Shown: positions 25,705 through 35,266, counted from the stretch's first letter. The stretch: DNA of 64,000 bases from Desulfurobacteriaceae bacterium (GCA_027051905.1 JALUGO010000007.1:62001-126000), one strand, 5' to 3'. A program made the numbers and translations. Notes: generated by a model not told the origin, from the sequence alone.

Positions 25705-26746
25705 CTGCTTCCTCTTCAACCTTTTCAACGTTTTTTATGTTTGCCAGTATAAACTCTTTCAGGCCGTAAACGTCAACACTTAGAACCGGTGCTTTTACGT
25801 GAGGAATTTTTCCTTTCAACTTAATTAGATCTTTCTCTGTAGTTACCGGATTTTTAAGTTCTTTAAGTTTCTCAATTTCTTCTTCCGTATAGATGTGATG
25901 GTCATCGAATATAATTAGATTTTTGATCTTAAATCCCATTTTTAAAACCATTTCGATGAACTGTCCGGGGTTACCTATTCCGCAGAAGAGGTCTATCTCC
26001 CTGTTTTCAGGTGGTTCTGTTCTGTTGAAATTCCCATCAATCCAGTGGCTAAATGTTTGTTCGGCTCTGAAAATTGGTTTTTTAAAAGTTTTAAGAAAGA
26101 GCTCTAAGGATTGAACTCTTTCTCTTGAGACCAGGTTTGCTCTTGAAATCACAAAAGCATCAGCTCTTTTAAGTCCTGAAAGAGGTTCTCTTAGAAGCCC
26201 CAGTGGTAAACAGTGGTTGTCTCCAAAGGGGTTGAACGGATCTATTACCACTATTGAAAGAGTGGGAATTACCCTTCTGTGCTGGAAACCATCGTCTAAA
26301 ACGACAGCTGTTGCTCCATTCTGGAATGCAAATGAGACTCCTTCTACTTTAACTCTAGAGGCAACAGTTCTGAACTTCTTTAAGGCGTAAACAGAGCATT
26401 CGTCTCCAAATTTTGCAGGATCGGGCTCTGCGAAGGCAGGCTTTTTGATTTTTCCTCTATACCCTTTGCAGACAATTACTGGAAAGAAACCTGCTTCTTC
26501 GAATATTCTGTATACTGTTTCCGTTATAGGGGTTTTGCCGCTTCCACCTACCGTTATGTTTCCAATGGATACCACTGGAAACTGAAAGTGCTCACCCTTC
26601 AGAATTCCAGAGTCGTATAGGTAATTTCTGATTGAAGCAGTTGCACAATATAGCTTAGAGAGTAAAAAGAAAATTGGGTAAAGAAGAGCGAAAATTCCGT
26701 CTTTTCTTAAAACTTTTTTCCTAAAGTCGTTCAGATTAAAACTCAA
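25652..26746 (-). CDS. lpxK: Tetraacyldisaccharide 4'-kinase
   Basis: A 364-residue inner-membrane-associated P-loop kinase that phosphorylates the 4' position of the lipid A disaccharide. The LpxK-specific Walker A SIGNITVGGSGKTP follows an N-terminal hydrophobic helix (about residues 14-36). Other marks are VLDDGFQHR with the catalytic Asp and IDPFNPFG. The TTG start has GGAG six bases upstream. It overlaps waaA by 11 bases and the acyltransferase by about 53-77 bases, so its last 20 or so residues are encoded inside the next gene's start region. Confidence 0.93.
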   Translation of the reverse strand: MSFNLNDFRKKVLRKDGIFALLYPIFFLLSKLYCATASIRNYLYDSGILKGEHFQFPVVSIGNITVGGSGKTPITETVYRIFEEAGFFPVIVCKGYRGKIKKPAFAEPDPAKFGDECSVYALKKFRTVASRVKVEGVSFAFQNGATAVVLDDGFQHRRVIPTLSIVVIDPFNPFGDNHCLPLGLLREPLSGLKRADAFVISRANLVSRERVQSLELFLKTFKKPIFRAEQTFSHWIDGNFNRTEPPENREIDLFCGIGNPGQFIEMVLKMGFKIKNLIIFDDHHIYTEEEIEKLKELKNPVTTEKDLIKLKGKIPHVKAPVLSVDVYGLKEFILANIKNVEKVEEEAVEGELSPSGVSTFKATH

Positions 26747-27917
26747 CAGTTTCTCCGATCTTTTTGAGGATTCTCTCCGTTACTCCCCTCTCCATCTTCC
26801 AGTTCAGGAAACTCCTGCTGGATTTCTCCTGCCTTAATTTAGGGTTTTGAAGTAGTGTTCGTAAAGTTCTCTCTAACTCTAGTGGTGTGACAACATCAAC
26901 TCCAAGTCTCTCTGCAACGTCTGAGAACTCTGTTCCGTAAACACCCATTACAGTTGGAACGCCTGTTGCGACCGGCTCAACCGGGTTGTGGCCTCCGATT
27001 CCCGGAACCAAGCTCCCTCCGACAACGGCAACCGTTGAGTAGGAGTAGAGGGAAGGGAGCTCCCCAACAGTATCAACAACGTAGAACTCTGCATCTGACG
27101 GAACCGTTTGAGACTCGCTCCTGAAAACCGTTTTACCGGGAAGTTTTAAGCTCTTCGCCCTTCCAACGTGCCTTGGAGCGATTACGGTTAAAAGGCCGGG
27201 AAACTCCTCCTTTAACTTCTGGTGAACCTCTGCCGCCAATCTTTCCTCTCCGGAGTGGGTGCTTCCCCAAAGAACCACAAAACGCCTCCCTTCTATTTTA
27301 AGTGGAGCTCTCTCCTGTGGCGGCTCGTAGTCAAGCTTCAGATCTCCCACAACCTCAACCTTTTTAAATCCTACCTCTAACGCCCTCTCTGCGTCTTTTT
27401 CGCTCTTTGCAAGGAATGTTTTGTCCTCAATCAGCGGCTTTAAAAACTTTTTAAACTTTAAAAGCCTTCTGTAAGCCTTCTCTCCTATCTTTCCGCTTAC
27501 AAAGAAGAGCGGAATGGAGAGCTCTGTCGTTGCTTTTAAAAGAGATGGCCAGATTTCAGACTCGTAGATGAGAATAGCTTTCGGCCTGTTCTTCTTCAGG
27601 AACTTCTTTATTAGAGGGTAGAGGTCTAACGGAGTGACCCTTGACGGAACTTCAGGGTAGAGCTTCTTAGCCCTCTCAAGGCCGTAGTCTGTAAAAGTTG
27701 TAAGGGCAACCTTTCCTTCTAACTTTTTAACCAGCGGTTTAACCGTATTTACCTCTCCAATGCTTGCAGCGTGGAGAAAGATTTTGTTCTCGGCACCCGG
27801 GAAGTTGGTTGAAAGCCTTGGTTTCAGGTGAACTTCTCCCCTATCCTTTGTTTTCAGTTTTACTATCGGAAAGAGAGGAACAGAAAGAGCCACAAGGAAG
27901 TTGTATATCCAGAACAC
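26736..27917 (-). CDS. waaA: Kdo transferase
   Basis: A 393-residue GT30 glycosyltransferase that adds Kdo to lipid IVA at the cytoplasmic face. An N-terminal membrane anchor is followed by HAASIGEV with the catalytic Glu of the family, the NPVEPVATGVPTVMG donor-binding loop, and a GSLVPGIGGHNP glycine loop. It starts with GTG (GGGG seven bases upstream), overlapping the queE stop by one base. Mono- or bifunctionality cannot be told from sequence. Confidence 0.93.
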   Translation of the reverse strand: MFWIYNFLVALSVPLFPIVKLKTKDRGEVHLKPRLSTNFPGAENKIFLHAASIGEVNTVKPLVKKLEGKVALTTFTDYGLERAKKLYPEVPSRVTPLDLYPLIKKFLKKNRPKAILIYESEIWPSLLKATTELSIPLFFVSGKIGEKAYRRLLKFKKFLKPLIEDKTFLAKSEKDAERALEVGFKKVEVVGDLKLDYEPPQERAPLKIEGRRFVVLWGSTHSGEERLAAEVHQKLKEEFPGLLTVIAPRHVGRAKSLKLPGKTVFRSESQTVPSDAEFYVVDTVGELPSLYSYSTVAVVGGSLVPGIGGHNPVEPVATGVPTVMGVYGTEFSDVAERLGVDVVTPLELERTLRTLLQNPKLRQEKSSRSFLNWKMERGVTERILKKIGETVEF

Positions 27918-28579
27918 TACTTTACCCCAATCAGCTTGTGAACCTGAGGGATTACCCTTATCTCAAACTGTGAGAGGAGCTCCCTCTCCTTCAAAACCAT
28001 TTTAACCACCCTCCGGCAGGTTTCCCTGTATTCCTCTTCCGGGTGGTGGAGCGGCTGGAGAACAACTGGAAAGTTTATAAGTTTTCGGTATTCTTTCAAG
28101 AACTCTTTAATCCTTTCAAGATCTTCCTCTGAAAAGAGGGTGAACTTCAGCTCAACGTTTTCATAGTTTTCAAGGAACTTAGAAACCTCTCTAAACGGGA
28201 ACTCAACCCCCATAGTTAGCGGCTTTGGAGAGACGACAAGATGGAGTTTCTGGGTTGGGAGCTCCCTGAAAAAATGGCCGCAGGTTTCAAGCGTAATCCT
28301 TCTAACGGATTCAACCTGTGAGATTTCTAAAAGAACTTTGTCAATTTCCGGCTCCTCTAAAGGTTCCCCTCCCGTAATTATCACGTCTGGAAGAGCAGTT
28401 TTCTCAACAATTTCCCTTATCTCCTCTGCTGAATAGTCCCTTCCCGAGTTCCAGGAATACTTTGTGTCGCAGAACTTACAGCTAACAGAACACCGGCCGG
28501 TTCTTATAAAGAGTGAGGGAGCTCCAACGGTAAGCCCCTCCCCCTGAACAGACTCAAATACTTCACAGACCCTAATCAT
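27917..28579 (-). CDS. queE: 7-carboxy-7-deazaguanine synthase
   Basis: A 220-residue radical-SAM enzyme of queuosine/7-deazaguanine biosynthesis. It converts carboxytetrahydropterin to 7-carboxy-7-deazaguanine. The cluster motif CSVSCKFC is the classical Cx3Cx2C, followed by DTKYSWN, the TGGEPL motif and an SPKP motif. An ATG at 28579 gives the family N-terminus with ESVQGEG. A TTG four codons upstream is also possible. It is embedded in the LPS operon, overlapping the small lipoprotein by eight bases. Confidence 0.92.
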   Translation of the reverse strand: MIRVCEVFESVQGEGLTVGAPSLFIRTGRCSVSCKFCDTKYSWNSGRDYSAEEIREIVEKTALPDVIITGGEPLEEPEIDKVLLEISQVESVRRITLETCGHFFRELPTQKLHLVVSPKPLTMGVEFPFREVSKFLENYENVELKFTLFSEEDLERIKEFLKEYRKLINFPVVLQPLHHPEEEYRETCRRVVKMVLKERELLSQFEIRVIPQVHKLIGVK

Positions 28580-28742
28580 CCTTCTTCTCAACCTCTACAG
28601 GTGGCTGAACCTTTACGTTGTAGTGCTTCCCAACGTAGTAACCTCCGGCGGCGCCGGCTCCTGCAGCTGCAAGAAGCGGAAGACAGCTCTGGAGCGTTAG
28701 AGATAAACAGAGAAGCAGAGCGGCAGGGAGCAGGTATCTCAT
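28572..28742 (-). CDS. Small lipoprotein
   Basis: A 56-residue precursor with a signal peptide, lipobox TLQSC (Cys20) and a Gly/Ala stretch (AAAGAGAAGGYYVG) like the glycine-zipper helices of small envelope proteins. It ends in a charged tail (EVEKKDD). The mature protein would be about 37 residues. The ATG has GAGGAAGAG upstream. It lies between cobO and queE in the same operon. Function is unknown; a membrane-inserted glycine-zipper role is inferred. Confidence 0.72.
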   Translation of the reverse strand: MRYLLPAALLLCLSLTLQSCLPLLAAAGAGAAGGYYVGKHYNVKVQPPVEVEKKDD

Positions 28743-28753
28743 CTCTTCCTCCG

Positions 28754-29266
28754 TCAGTAGTCTATTCCCTTCCTGGCTCCCTCTTCCCTATAAAAAGGAT
28801 GTTTGACAAGCTGGAAGTAGGTTACGTAGTCGGCGGCCTCAATTAAACGGCTTGTTGCGTGTCTCCCGGTTAGAACAACCTCAACATTTTCAGGTTTCCT
28901 TTCTATAAGGGAAAGGAGTCTGTTTTCCTCTAATAGGTTCAGATGAACGGCAACGATTATCTCATCCAGAACTAAAACGTCTGTTTCTTCCAACTTCTCC
29001 TCTGCCAGTTTCAGCCCCTCGTGAACCATTCTCCTGTCTTCCTCTGTAGGCTTAAAGTCGTAGTCTGGCCTTCCCGTCTGGATGAACTCAAAACCGGGCA
29101 GGTATTTTGCGGCGAGGAGTTCCCCCGTCTCCCACCCCTTTAGAAACTGGATAAACGTGCACTTTAAACCCCTTCCAACAGCCCTTAAACAAAGCCCCAA
29201 AGCGGCAGAGGTTTTACCCTTACCGTTTCCCGTGTAAACGTGGACAAAGCCCTTTTTCAGCGCCAA
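28754..29266 (-). CDS. cobO: Corrinoid adenosyltransferase
   Basis: A 170-residue CobA/CobO/BtuR enzyme that transfers adenosyl from ATP to cob(I)alamin precursors. The P-loop TGNGKGKTSAALGL, FLKGWETGELL and VLDEI are diagnostic. The most upstream start is a TTG overlapping the dxr stop, with AGGAG immediately next to it, an odd spacing. No ATG precedes the P-loop, so a non-standard start is required. The match to a cobalamin need fits corrinoid-dependent autotrophic metabolism (inference). Confidence 0.92.
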   Translation of the reverse strand: MALKKGFVHVYTGNGKGKTSAALGLCLRAVGRGLKCTFIQFLKGWETGELLAAKYLPGFEFIQTGRPDYDFKPTEEDRRMVHEGLKLAEEKLEETDVLVLDEIIVAVHLNLLEENRLLSLIERKPENVEVVLTGRHATSRLIEAADYVTYFQLVKHPFYREEGARKGIDY

Positions 29267-30354
29267 CTCCTGAAAACCTCCAGGGAGAGCTCCTTAGCCC
29301 TCCTGTCTATCTCGGCAACTTCGTAGATATCTTTGGGCGGTTTAAAGTCTGCCCTACTCAGTGTTTCCTCAATCAGCTTTGGAATTTCTGTAAACTTAAT
29401 CTTCCCTTTAAGGAACAGCTCAACTGCAACCTCGTCTGCAGCGTTTAGAACTATCGGATAAGGGTAGCCCATCTTTAAGCTCTCGTATGCAAGCCTTAAG
29501 CAGGGAAACTTCTCGGTATCCGGCTCTAAAAACGTAAGGTTCAGCCCGAAAAGGTTCAGGCGGAGCTCCTCTTCCTTCAGCGGGAGCCTTTCAGGGTAGG
29601 AGAGGGCGTAGGCTATGGGAATTCTCATATCGGGAACCCCTAGCTGAGCCTTAGCAGAGTTATCTCTGAACCTTACGAGGGAGTGGACTATGCTCTGAGG
29701 GTGGATAACAACCTTTATTCTCTTTACGGGGAGACCAAAGAGCCAGTAAGCCTCTATAACTTCCAGTCCCTTGTTCATAAGGGTTGACGAGTCAACCGTA
29801 ACTTTTTTCCCCATATCCCAGTTCGGGTGCTTCAGGGCTTCTTCAGGTTTTACGTTCTCAATGTTTTCTCTGTTTAGGAACGCTCCTCCCGAGGCTGTGA
29901 GGATAATCTCGTCAACTTCCTCTTTCTTCTCTCCCACAAGGCATTGGAAGATTGCAGTGTGTTCGCTGTCAACAGGGATAATCTCTTTCGCAACCTCTGT
30001 TATGAAGTTTCCGGCGCAGACCAAAGACTCCTTGTTTGCAAGGGCTAACCTTTTCCCTTTCTCTGCTGCCCAGTAGGTCGGGAGAATTCCGGCAGACCCT
30101 GAGATTGCACAGACTGCAACGTTAAAGTCCGTTTCGTCAATGAGCTTTTTTATCCCTTCAAGGCCTACTTCTGAGTAGAGGGCTACTCTTTCAACGTTAA
30201 ATCGTTCTTTCTGCTCCTCCAGTTTCTCCCTGTTTGACCCTGCGACAAGGCCAACAACTTTAAACCTCTCAGGGAACTGCTCAACAACTTTTAGCGTGTT
30301 TTCACCTATTGAACCTGTTGAGCCGAGTATCAGAATTTTCTTAGAGTCTTCCAA
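29257..30354 (-). CDS. dxr: 1-deoxy-D-xylulose 5-phosphate reductoisomerase
   Basis: About 365 residues; second step of the MEP isoprenoid pathway, NADPH-dependent. NADPH loop GSTGSIGENTL, the metal/substrate motif PVDSEH, SGGAF and the KHPNWDMGKKVTVDSSTLMNKG block are all intact. Open frame extends to a TTG at 30399, but the TTG at 30354 has GGAGGAG four bases upstream and fits the family length. The ribosome site is itself one of the GGAGCTCC octamers. The same pathway's ispD lies at 47.1 kb. Confidence 0.94.
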   Translation of the reverse strand: MEDSKKILILGSTGSIGENTLKVVEQFPERFKVVGLVAGSNREKLEEQKERFNVERVALYSEVGLEGIKKLIDETDFNVAVCAISGSAGILPTYWAAEKGKRLALANKESLVCAGNFITEVAKEIIPVDSEHTAIFQCLVGEKKEEVDEIILTASGGAFLNRENIENVKPEEALKHPNWDMGKKVTVDSSTLMNKGLEVIEAYWLFGLPVKRIKVVIHPQSIVHSLVRFRDNSAKAQLGVPDMRIPIAYALSYPERLPLKEEELRLNLFGLNLTFLEPDTEKFPCLRLAYESLKMGYPYPIVLNAADEVAVELFLKGKIKFTEIPKLIEETLSRADFKPPKDIYEVAEIDRRAKELSLEVFRSWR

Positions 30355-31573
30355 GGAGCTCCTCCAGGCTCTCAACCCTTTCCTGTTTTCCGGTCTCAAG
30401 CTCCTTTAAAGAGAAGAAGCCCTCCTGAACCTCCTCTTCCCCGATTATTACCGCAAAGGCTGCCCTCTCCCTGTCTGCTGCTTTCATCTGAGCCTTGAAA
30501 CTTCCCTGTCTGTGGTCTATCTGAGTTTTTATTCCCTTGCTCCTTAAAAACTCTGCAACCTCTAAGCCTTTTCTGTAAGCCTCATCTCCCCGTGTAATTA
30601 CGAATACCCCTTCCCTCTTTTCCTCCTCTTCCGGCAGAAGCAGTAGAACCCTGTCTATTCCCATTGCAAAGCCTAAAGCGGGAGTGTCGGGCCCTCCAAT
30701 CTCTTTTACAAGGTCGTCGTATCTTCCGCCAGCAAGAACTGTGCTCTGGGCTCCAAGCTCAGAGCTCTTAAACTCAAAGACGGTTTTTGTGTAGTAGTCA
30801 AGTCCCCTCACAAGGAGAGGGTTCTCCTTAAACTCAACTCCTAAAAGGTTCAGGTATTCCTTAAACTTTTTGTAGTGCTCCTCGCACTCTTCGCACAGGT
30901 AGTCTGTGATTTTGGGAGCTCCCTCAACAACCCTCTGGCACCCTTCTTCTTTACAGTCAAGAACCCTCAATGGGTTCCTCTCAAGCCTTTCCTTACAGGT
31001 TGGGCAGAGGGAGTCAACCTTTTCCCTCAGAAACTCAATTAAGGCTCTCCTGTATTCAGGCCTGCACTTTTTACACCCAATTGAATTTATCTCAAGCTCG
31101 GCGTTAACATTCAGCCTCTTTAAGATTTCAGAGGCCATCTTTATGAGCTCTGCATCTGCTCCCGGGTTTTTAAGGCCGAAAACCTCGCAACCTGCCTGGA
31201 AAAACTGTCTTTTCCTTCCCGCCTGAGGCCTTTCAAACCTGAACATAGGTCCAACGTAGAACCACTTTGTAAAGGGCTCTTTTGCGAAAACCCCGTGCTC
31301 AACGTAAGCCCTTACGGCAGATGCTGTCCCTTCAGGCCTTAAAGCGATTACCCTTCCTCCCTTGTCCTCAAATATGTACATCTCCTTCTGGACGATGTCT
31401 GTTGCCTCCCCAACGCTCCTTGAGAAAAGCTTTGCTTCCTCAAATATGGGAAGAATTACCTCCTTAAACCCGTAGAGCTCCACAGTTTTCTTGAAAGTGT
31501 CAACAACCTTCTCAAACCTTAAGCTCTCTGGCGGCAGTATGTCCTCAACGCCTCTTATCGCTTTAAACTCCAT
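30341..31573 (-). CDS. hisS: Histidyl-tRNA synthetase
   Basis: A 410-residue class II synthetase. Visible: motif 1/2 regions with FRFERPQAGRKRQFFQ, the histidine-specific LVRGLDYYTKTVFEF, motif 3 AGGRYDDL..GFAMGIDR, and the anticodon-binding domain at the C-terminus. A four-cysteine insert (CKKC, CPTC, CKEEGC, CEEC) probably holds zinc. The ATG at 31573 has GGAG four bases upstream; open frame upstream of it belongs to upp. It overlaps upp by 11 bases and dxr by 14. Confidence 0.95.
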   Translation of the reverse strand: MEFKAIRGVEDILPPESLRFEKVVDTFKKTVELYGFKEVILPIFEEAKLFSRSVGEATDIVQKEMYIFEDKGGRVIALRPEGTASAVRAYVEHGVFAKEPFTKWFYVGPMFRFERPQAGRKRQFFQAGCEVFGLKNPGADAELIKMASEILKRLNVNAELEINSIGCKKCRPEYRRALIEFLREKVDSLCPTCKERLERNPLRVLDCKEEGCQRVVEGAPKITDYLCEECEEHYKKFKEYLNLLGVEFKENPLLVRGLDYYTKTVFEFKSSELGAQSTVLAGGRYDDLVKEIGGPDTPALGFAMGIDRVLLLLPEEEEKREGVFVITRGDEAYRKGLEVAEFLRSKGIKTQIDHRQGSFKAQMKAADRERAAFAVIIGEEEVQEGFFSLKELETGKQERVESLEELLGRL

Positions 31574-32216
31574 AGCTCTCCACCACCTCCACCTCTTCTG
31601 TTCCGCAGAACCTGTCTCCGGCATCTCCAAGTCCGGGAACGATGTATCCGGCGTCGTTGAGCCTCTCGTCAACAGAGGCGGTAATTAATTTAGCCTCAGG
31701 AAACTTCTTTAGCCTCTCTATCCCTTCAGGAGCTGAAACTACAGAGACAAACGTAATTTCACTTTCGGGAATTCCGTTTTCCTTTAGGATGTTAACGGCC
31801 TGCTTTGCCGTTCCCCCCGTTGCAAGCATCGGGTCAAGAATTACATAGTGAGCTCCGGGAACTTTTGGGAACTTGATGTAGTAGTTAACGGGCTTCAGAG
31901 TCTCCTCGTTCCTGTAGGTTCCTATGAAACCTATTCTTCCCTTTGGAAATACGGAGACAGCCGGCGGAATCAGTGAAAGCCCTGCCCTTAAGATGGCTAT
32001 GAAGACAACTTCCTGAGAAATCCTTTCTGCAATTCCTTTTGCTACCGGCGTTTCAACCTCTGTTTTTTCCGTTTTTAAATCCTTTAGTGCTTCTGAAATC
32101 AGAAGAACTCCAATCCTCTCAAAGGCTTCTCTGAACTCTTCGGGTGGAGTTTCCCTGTTTCTCAACTTAAAGAGGAGCCCCTCCTTTAAAGCTCCCTCAA
32201 TCACCTTTAGCTTCAC
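31563..32216 (-). CDS. upp: Uracil phosphoribosyltransferase
   Basis: A 217-residue salvage enzyme making UMP from uracil and PRPP. The PRPP loop DPMLATGGTA and the uracil-binding GYIVPGLGDAGDR at the C-terminus are intact. The GTG start has GAGAGG eight bases upstream. It overlaps the TPR-like gene by four bases. De novo pyrimidine genes pyrB and pyrC are in a separate operon near 50-53 kb. Confidence 0.95.
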   Translation of the reverse strand: MKLKVIEGALKEGLLFKLRNRETPPEEFREAFERIGVLLISEALKDLKTEKTEVETPVAKGIAERISQEVVFIAILRAGLSLIPPAVSVFPKGRIGFIGTYRNEETLKPVNYYIKFPKVPGAHYVILDPMLATGGTAKQAVNILKENGIPESEITFVSVVSAPEGIERLKKFPEAKLITASVDERLNDAGYIVPGLGDAGDRFCGTEEVEVVESYGV

Positions 32217-32884
32217 TTCATCAACCTCTCTGCAAGTTGAGTTATCGGCAGGTCACCGTAATCTCCTTTAAGGGTGTCAAGAATGTTCTTTGCATCATTT
32301 ACTCTCTTCTCTTTGAGAGCAATTAAAAGCCTGTCGTAGAGAGCCTCAGGGTGAGTCCACTCCTCCCTCTTAACCCTCTCTAAAGTGGCTTTGGCCTCTT
32401 TCAGCTTTCCTCTATCTATGTAGAGAGCTCCTAAGGAAGTTTTAGACGGCGGAGAGAAGAGGAAGCTCTTTCCTTTTGAGAGCTCCGTTAGGTATTTCTC
32501 TTTTCCGTCAAGCTTTCCTAACAGAAACTCTGCCAGCTTAGAGGAGGGAGCTCCCTTATACTCCTTAACAGCCTTCTCAAACAGAGAAAAAGCTTTCTTC
32601 TTCTCTCCTTTGTCCAGGTAGTAAAGCCCTTCATCAACTATCCTGGCAGCCTTTGACTCAACTGATGAGAGGTACCAGGTGTAACCTCCATAAGTTCCGC
32701 CGAAAATAAGAAGTGATAGAATAAATAAAAGTATCTTCTTTTTATGTTTTCCAAGGAAGTGGAGGAGTGAGTAAAGATCTGAAACCAACTGTTCAGCCTG
32801 CGGAGTGTCTATTTTCTCAGGTATCGGAACTTTCGGTTTTTCCTTCTCCTTTTTCCTGTAAGCCCTGTAAGATGGCTTCTTCAA
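32213..32884 (-). CDS. Membrane-anchored TPR-like protein (YfgM type)
   Basis: A 223-residue protein: a basic, proline-rich cytoplasmic segment (1-45), one membrane helix (about 51-71), then TPR-like helices (RIVDEGLYYLDKGEKKKAFSLFEKAVKEY and later repeats). The layout matches YfgM, which with PpiD assists protein folding at the Sec exit and lies next to hisS in many bacteria. Here it is next to upp, upstream of hisS. TTG start with GGAGGG seven bases upstream. It is the first gene of the long minus-strand operon. Confidence 0.75.
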   Translation of the reverse strand: MKKPSYRAYRKKEKEKPKVPIPEKIDTPQAEQLVSDLYSLLHFLGKHKKKILLFILSLLIFGGTYGGYTWYLSSVESKAARIVDEGLYYLDKGEKKKAFSLFEKAVKEYKGAPSSKLAEFLLGKLDGKEKYLTELSKGKSFLFSPPSKTSLGALYIDRGKLKEAKATLERVKREEWTHPEALYDRLLIALKEKRVNDAKNILDTLKGDYGDLPITQLAERLMK

Positions 32885-32929
32885 CTTTTAACCCTCCGGT
32901 TAGTTTGCTCCAATTTTACCAGCTGGAGA

Positions 32930-35239
32930 ATGCAAATGCTTGGTAACAACAGATTTTACATATCCATTTTATGGTTTTTTATTTTGTGTGTTATAGCTTT
33001 TACAGCCTTTAACTATTACTTCTTTGAGAGAGAGATTCAGGATGCAATATACACAACTACTGTAACAGAATCAGAGAAAAAATTGAACTTTCTTGTTGAT
33101 TCTGCAATCGCTATGGCTAAAGTGGAAGAGAAACTTTTTGAAAGTATGGCTAAAAGGGAAATTAAAAGAGAAGTTGATAATGCTTGGCATGTTGCTAATA
33201 CCATTTATCTCTTTTGTAAGGAAAAGAGATGTAGTAAAAAAGCAACGGAGCTTTTGATTAAAAGAGCTCTATCCAAAATTAGATTCTTTAGTGGTAAGGG
33301 GAATGGATACATTTTCATTGATTCTGTTAAGGGAAATGTGATACTAAGCCCAGGGTATTCGAAGATTGAAGGTAAAAATGTGTGGAATGAGAAAAATCCA
33401 ACGGGAATTTATCTTCATAAGAAGTTTGAAGAGATAGTCCTTTATTCGCCCATGGGAGGGGGGTATGTATCTTACAAGTTTTATTTACCAGGAACGAAGC
33501 AACTGGATTTTAAGACTTCGTATATAAAATATTTTAAACCTTTGGGCTGGATAATAGGTGCAGGATATTACCGTTCTTATGTGAAAGAAAAGGTTAAAGA
33601 GCATGTTTTGGCTACTCTTAAGCCGTTCAATGTATTTATTGTTGATAGTAATACCAAAATAAATCAAGAAAAATACAGTTTTATTGAGAATATTCCTTTA
33701 AAAAAACTCGAAGATGGCGTTCTTATCCGACATTTTGGGAAGATTTATTACGTTAAATACTATAAAAACTGGAACTGGATTGTAGGAGCTTACGTTACTG
33801 GCTCGGAACTTTTACAGGAAGTTTACTACCTTAAAAAGCAGTTTCTCACAAGAGTAAATGCAGCTTTACTTGTGAGCTCAGTTATTATTGTATTGATAGT
33901 TTTAGTTGCAAGTTTTGGTCTTTACAAGGCTAATAAAGATCTTTTGAAAGCAGTTGTTTCCCTAAGAAAACACAAACGAGAACTGTCAAGACTTAGCAGA
34001 CGTTTGAAGTTAACGGCTTATAAAGACGATATTACTGGCCTTCCTAACAGGAAAAAGTTCCTTGAGGATGTAATAAACCTCAAGATGCGGGAGAATCTGC
34101 ACTTTGCTCTAATTAATATCAGGAACTTCAGAGATATCAATGACCTTTTAGGTTTTGATGATGCCAATATTATTCTCAAAGAGTTCGGGCAGGAACTGAA
34201 AAATATTGTTAAGAGTAAATGTAAGGAATGTCTTGTGTATAGGATAAGAGGAGATAAGTTTGGTCTTCTTGGCTGTGGCTTTAGTGAGGTAGGCTTTGTT
34301 GATTTTGTTCAAAGAGTTATAAGGAACCTTGAAGCTAAGAGCTTTAATCTGAAAGACATCAATTTACGTCTCGATGTTGTAGCCGGTATTTCGGAAAATC
34401 CTGACAATTTCCTCATAGAATCAGAGATGGCGGAAGAAGAAGCGAAGAGGAAAGGACTGGATCTTTATGTGTTTGACGAAGAACTTGAAAAGAAGTTTGA
34501 AAGCCTTGAGAAAAATGTAAGAATAGCGACTGAGATTAAAAAAGCTCTAGAGGAAGATAGAGTTGTTCCGTTCTTTCAGCCTATAGTTGATTTGAAAAGC
34601 TCACAGCCTGTAAAGTATGAAGCCCTTATCAGGATAATTGATAGTAATGGAAACTACTTAAACCCTGGAGAGTTTTTACCAATTGCCAAGAAGATTTCGA
34701 TTTACAGGAAGCTGTCGAGGGCTGTTCTGGAGAAAGCTTTTAAAGTGGCAGCTGATAAGAGATTAAACATTTCTGTAAACCTGTCAGCTGAAGATATTGC
34801 CTATTCTACAATGGTTGACTGGATTATTGCCTCAATTAAACACCACGATATTGCAGAAAAGGTGTGTTTCGAAGTTGTTGAGACAGAGGCTTTCAGTGAT
34901 ATAAAGACCCTTGAGAAATTTTATTTTAGGATAAAAGAGCTGGGGAGTTCACTTGCTATTGATGACTTTGGCAGTGGCTACTCAAACTATGAGTATCTTG
35001 CAACCATAAAACCAGACTACATAAAGATAGACGGAAGTCTTATAACCAAAGTTACAAAATCTAAGGAAATAGAGAAACTGGTTTCCCATATCGTTATGTT
35101 TGCCAGAGACCTTGGGATAAAGACAGTTGCTGAGTTTGTTGGTAGTAAAGAGATTTACGAAAAGGTTAAGGAATTAGGTGTAGATTACGGCCAGGGCTTT
35201 TACCTTGGTAAGCCCTCTCCTAAAGTGCCGGAGGTTTAA
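32930..35239 (+). CDS. Membrane sensor with degenerate GGDEF and intact EAL domain
   Basis: 769 residues. First membrane helix about 12-32; periplasmic Cache-like sensor about 33-300 with two GWIIGAGYYRSYV / WIVGAYV units typical of sCache/Cache_2 domains; second helix about 303-326. The GGDEF domain has RIRGDKFGLL at the active site, so cyclase activity is unlikely. The EAL domain has YEALIRI, NLSAEDI, VVETEAF, DDFGSGYSNY and KIDGSLI, as in active c-di-GMP phosphodiesterases. It is immediately upstream of the pilin genes, suggesting ligand-dependent c-di-GMP control of pili. ATG at 32930 or two codons on (GGAGA upstream). Confidence 0.9.
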   Translation: MQMLGNNRFYISILWFFILCVIAFTAFNYYFFEREIQDAIYTTTVTESEKKLNFLVDSAIAMAKVEEKLFESMAKREIKREVDNAWHVANTIYLFCKEKRCSKKATELLIKRALSKIRFFSGKGNGYIFIDSVKGNVILSPGYSKIEGKNVWNEKNPTGIYLHKKFEEIVLYSPMGGGYVSYKFYLPGTKQLDFKTSYIKYFKPLGWIIGAGYYRSYVKEKVKEHVLATLKPFNVFIVDSNTKINQEKYSFIENIPLKKLEDGVLIRHFGKIYYVKYYKNWNWIVGAYVTGSELLQEVYYLKKQFLTRVNAALLVSSVIIVLIVLVASFGLYKANKDLLKAVVSLRKHKRELSRLSRRLKLTAYKDDITGLPNRKKFLEDVINLKMRENLHFALINIRNFRDINDLLGFDDANIILKEFGQELKNIVKSKCKECLVYRIRGDKFGLLGCGFSEVGFVDFVQRVIRNLEAKSFNLKDINLRLDVVAGISENPDNFLIESEMAEEEAKRKGLDLYVFDEELEKKFESLEKNVRIATEIKKALEEDRVVPFFQPIVDLKSSQPVKYEALIRIIDSNGNYLNPGEFLPIAKKISIYRKLSRAVLEKAFKVAADKRLNISVNLSAEDIAYSTMVDWIIASIKHHDIAEKVCFEVVETEAFSDIKTLEKFYFRIKELGSSLAIDDFGSGYSNYEYLATIKPDYIKIDGSLITKVTKSKEIEKLVSHIVMFARDLGIKTVAEFVGSKEIYEKVKELGVDYGQGFYLGKPSPKVPEV

Positions 35240-35266
35240 AATTGTCGGTGAACCACTACCCTATTT

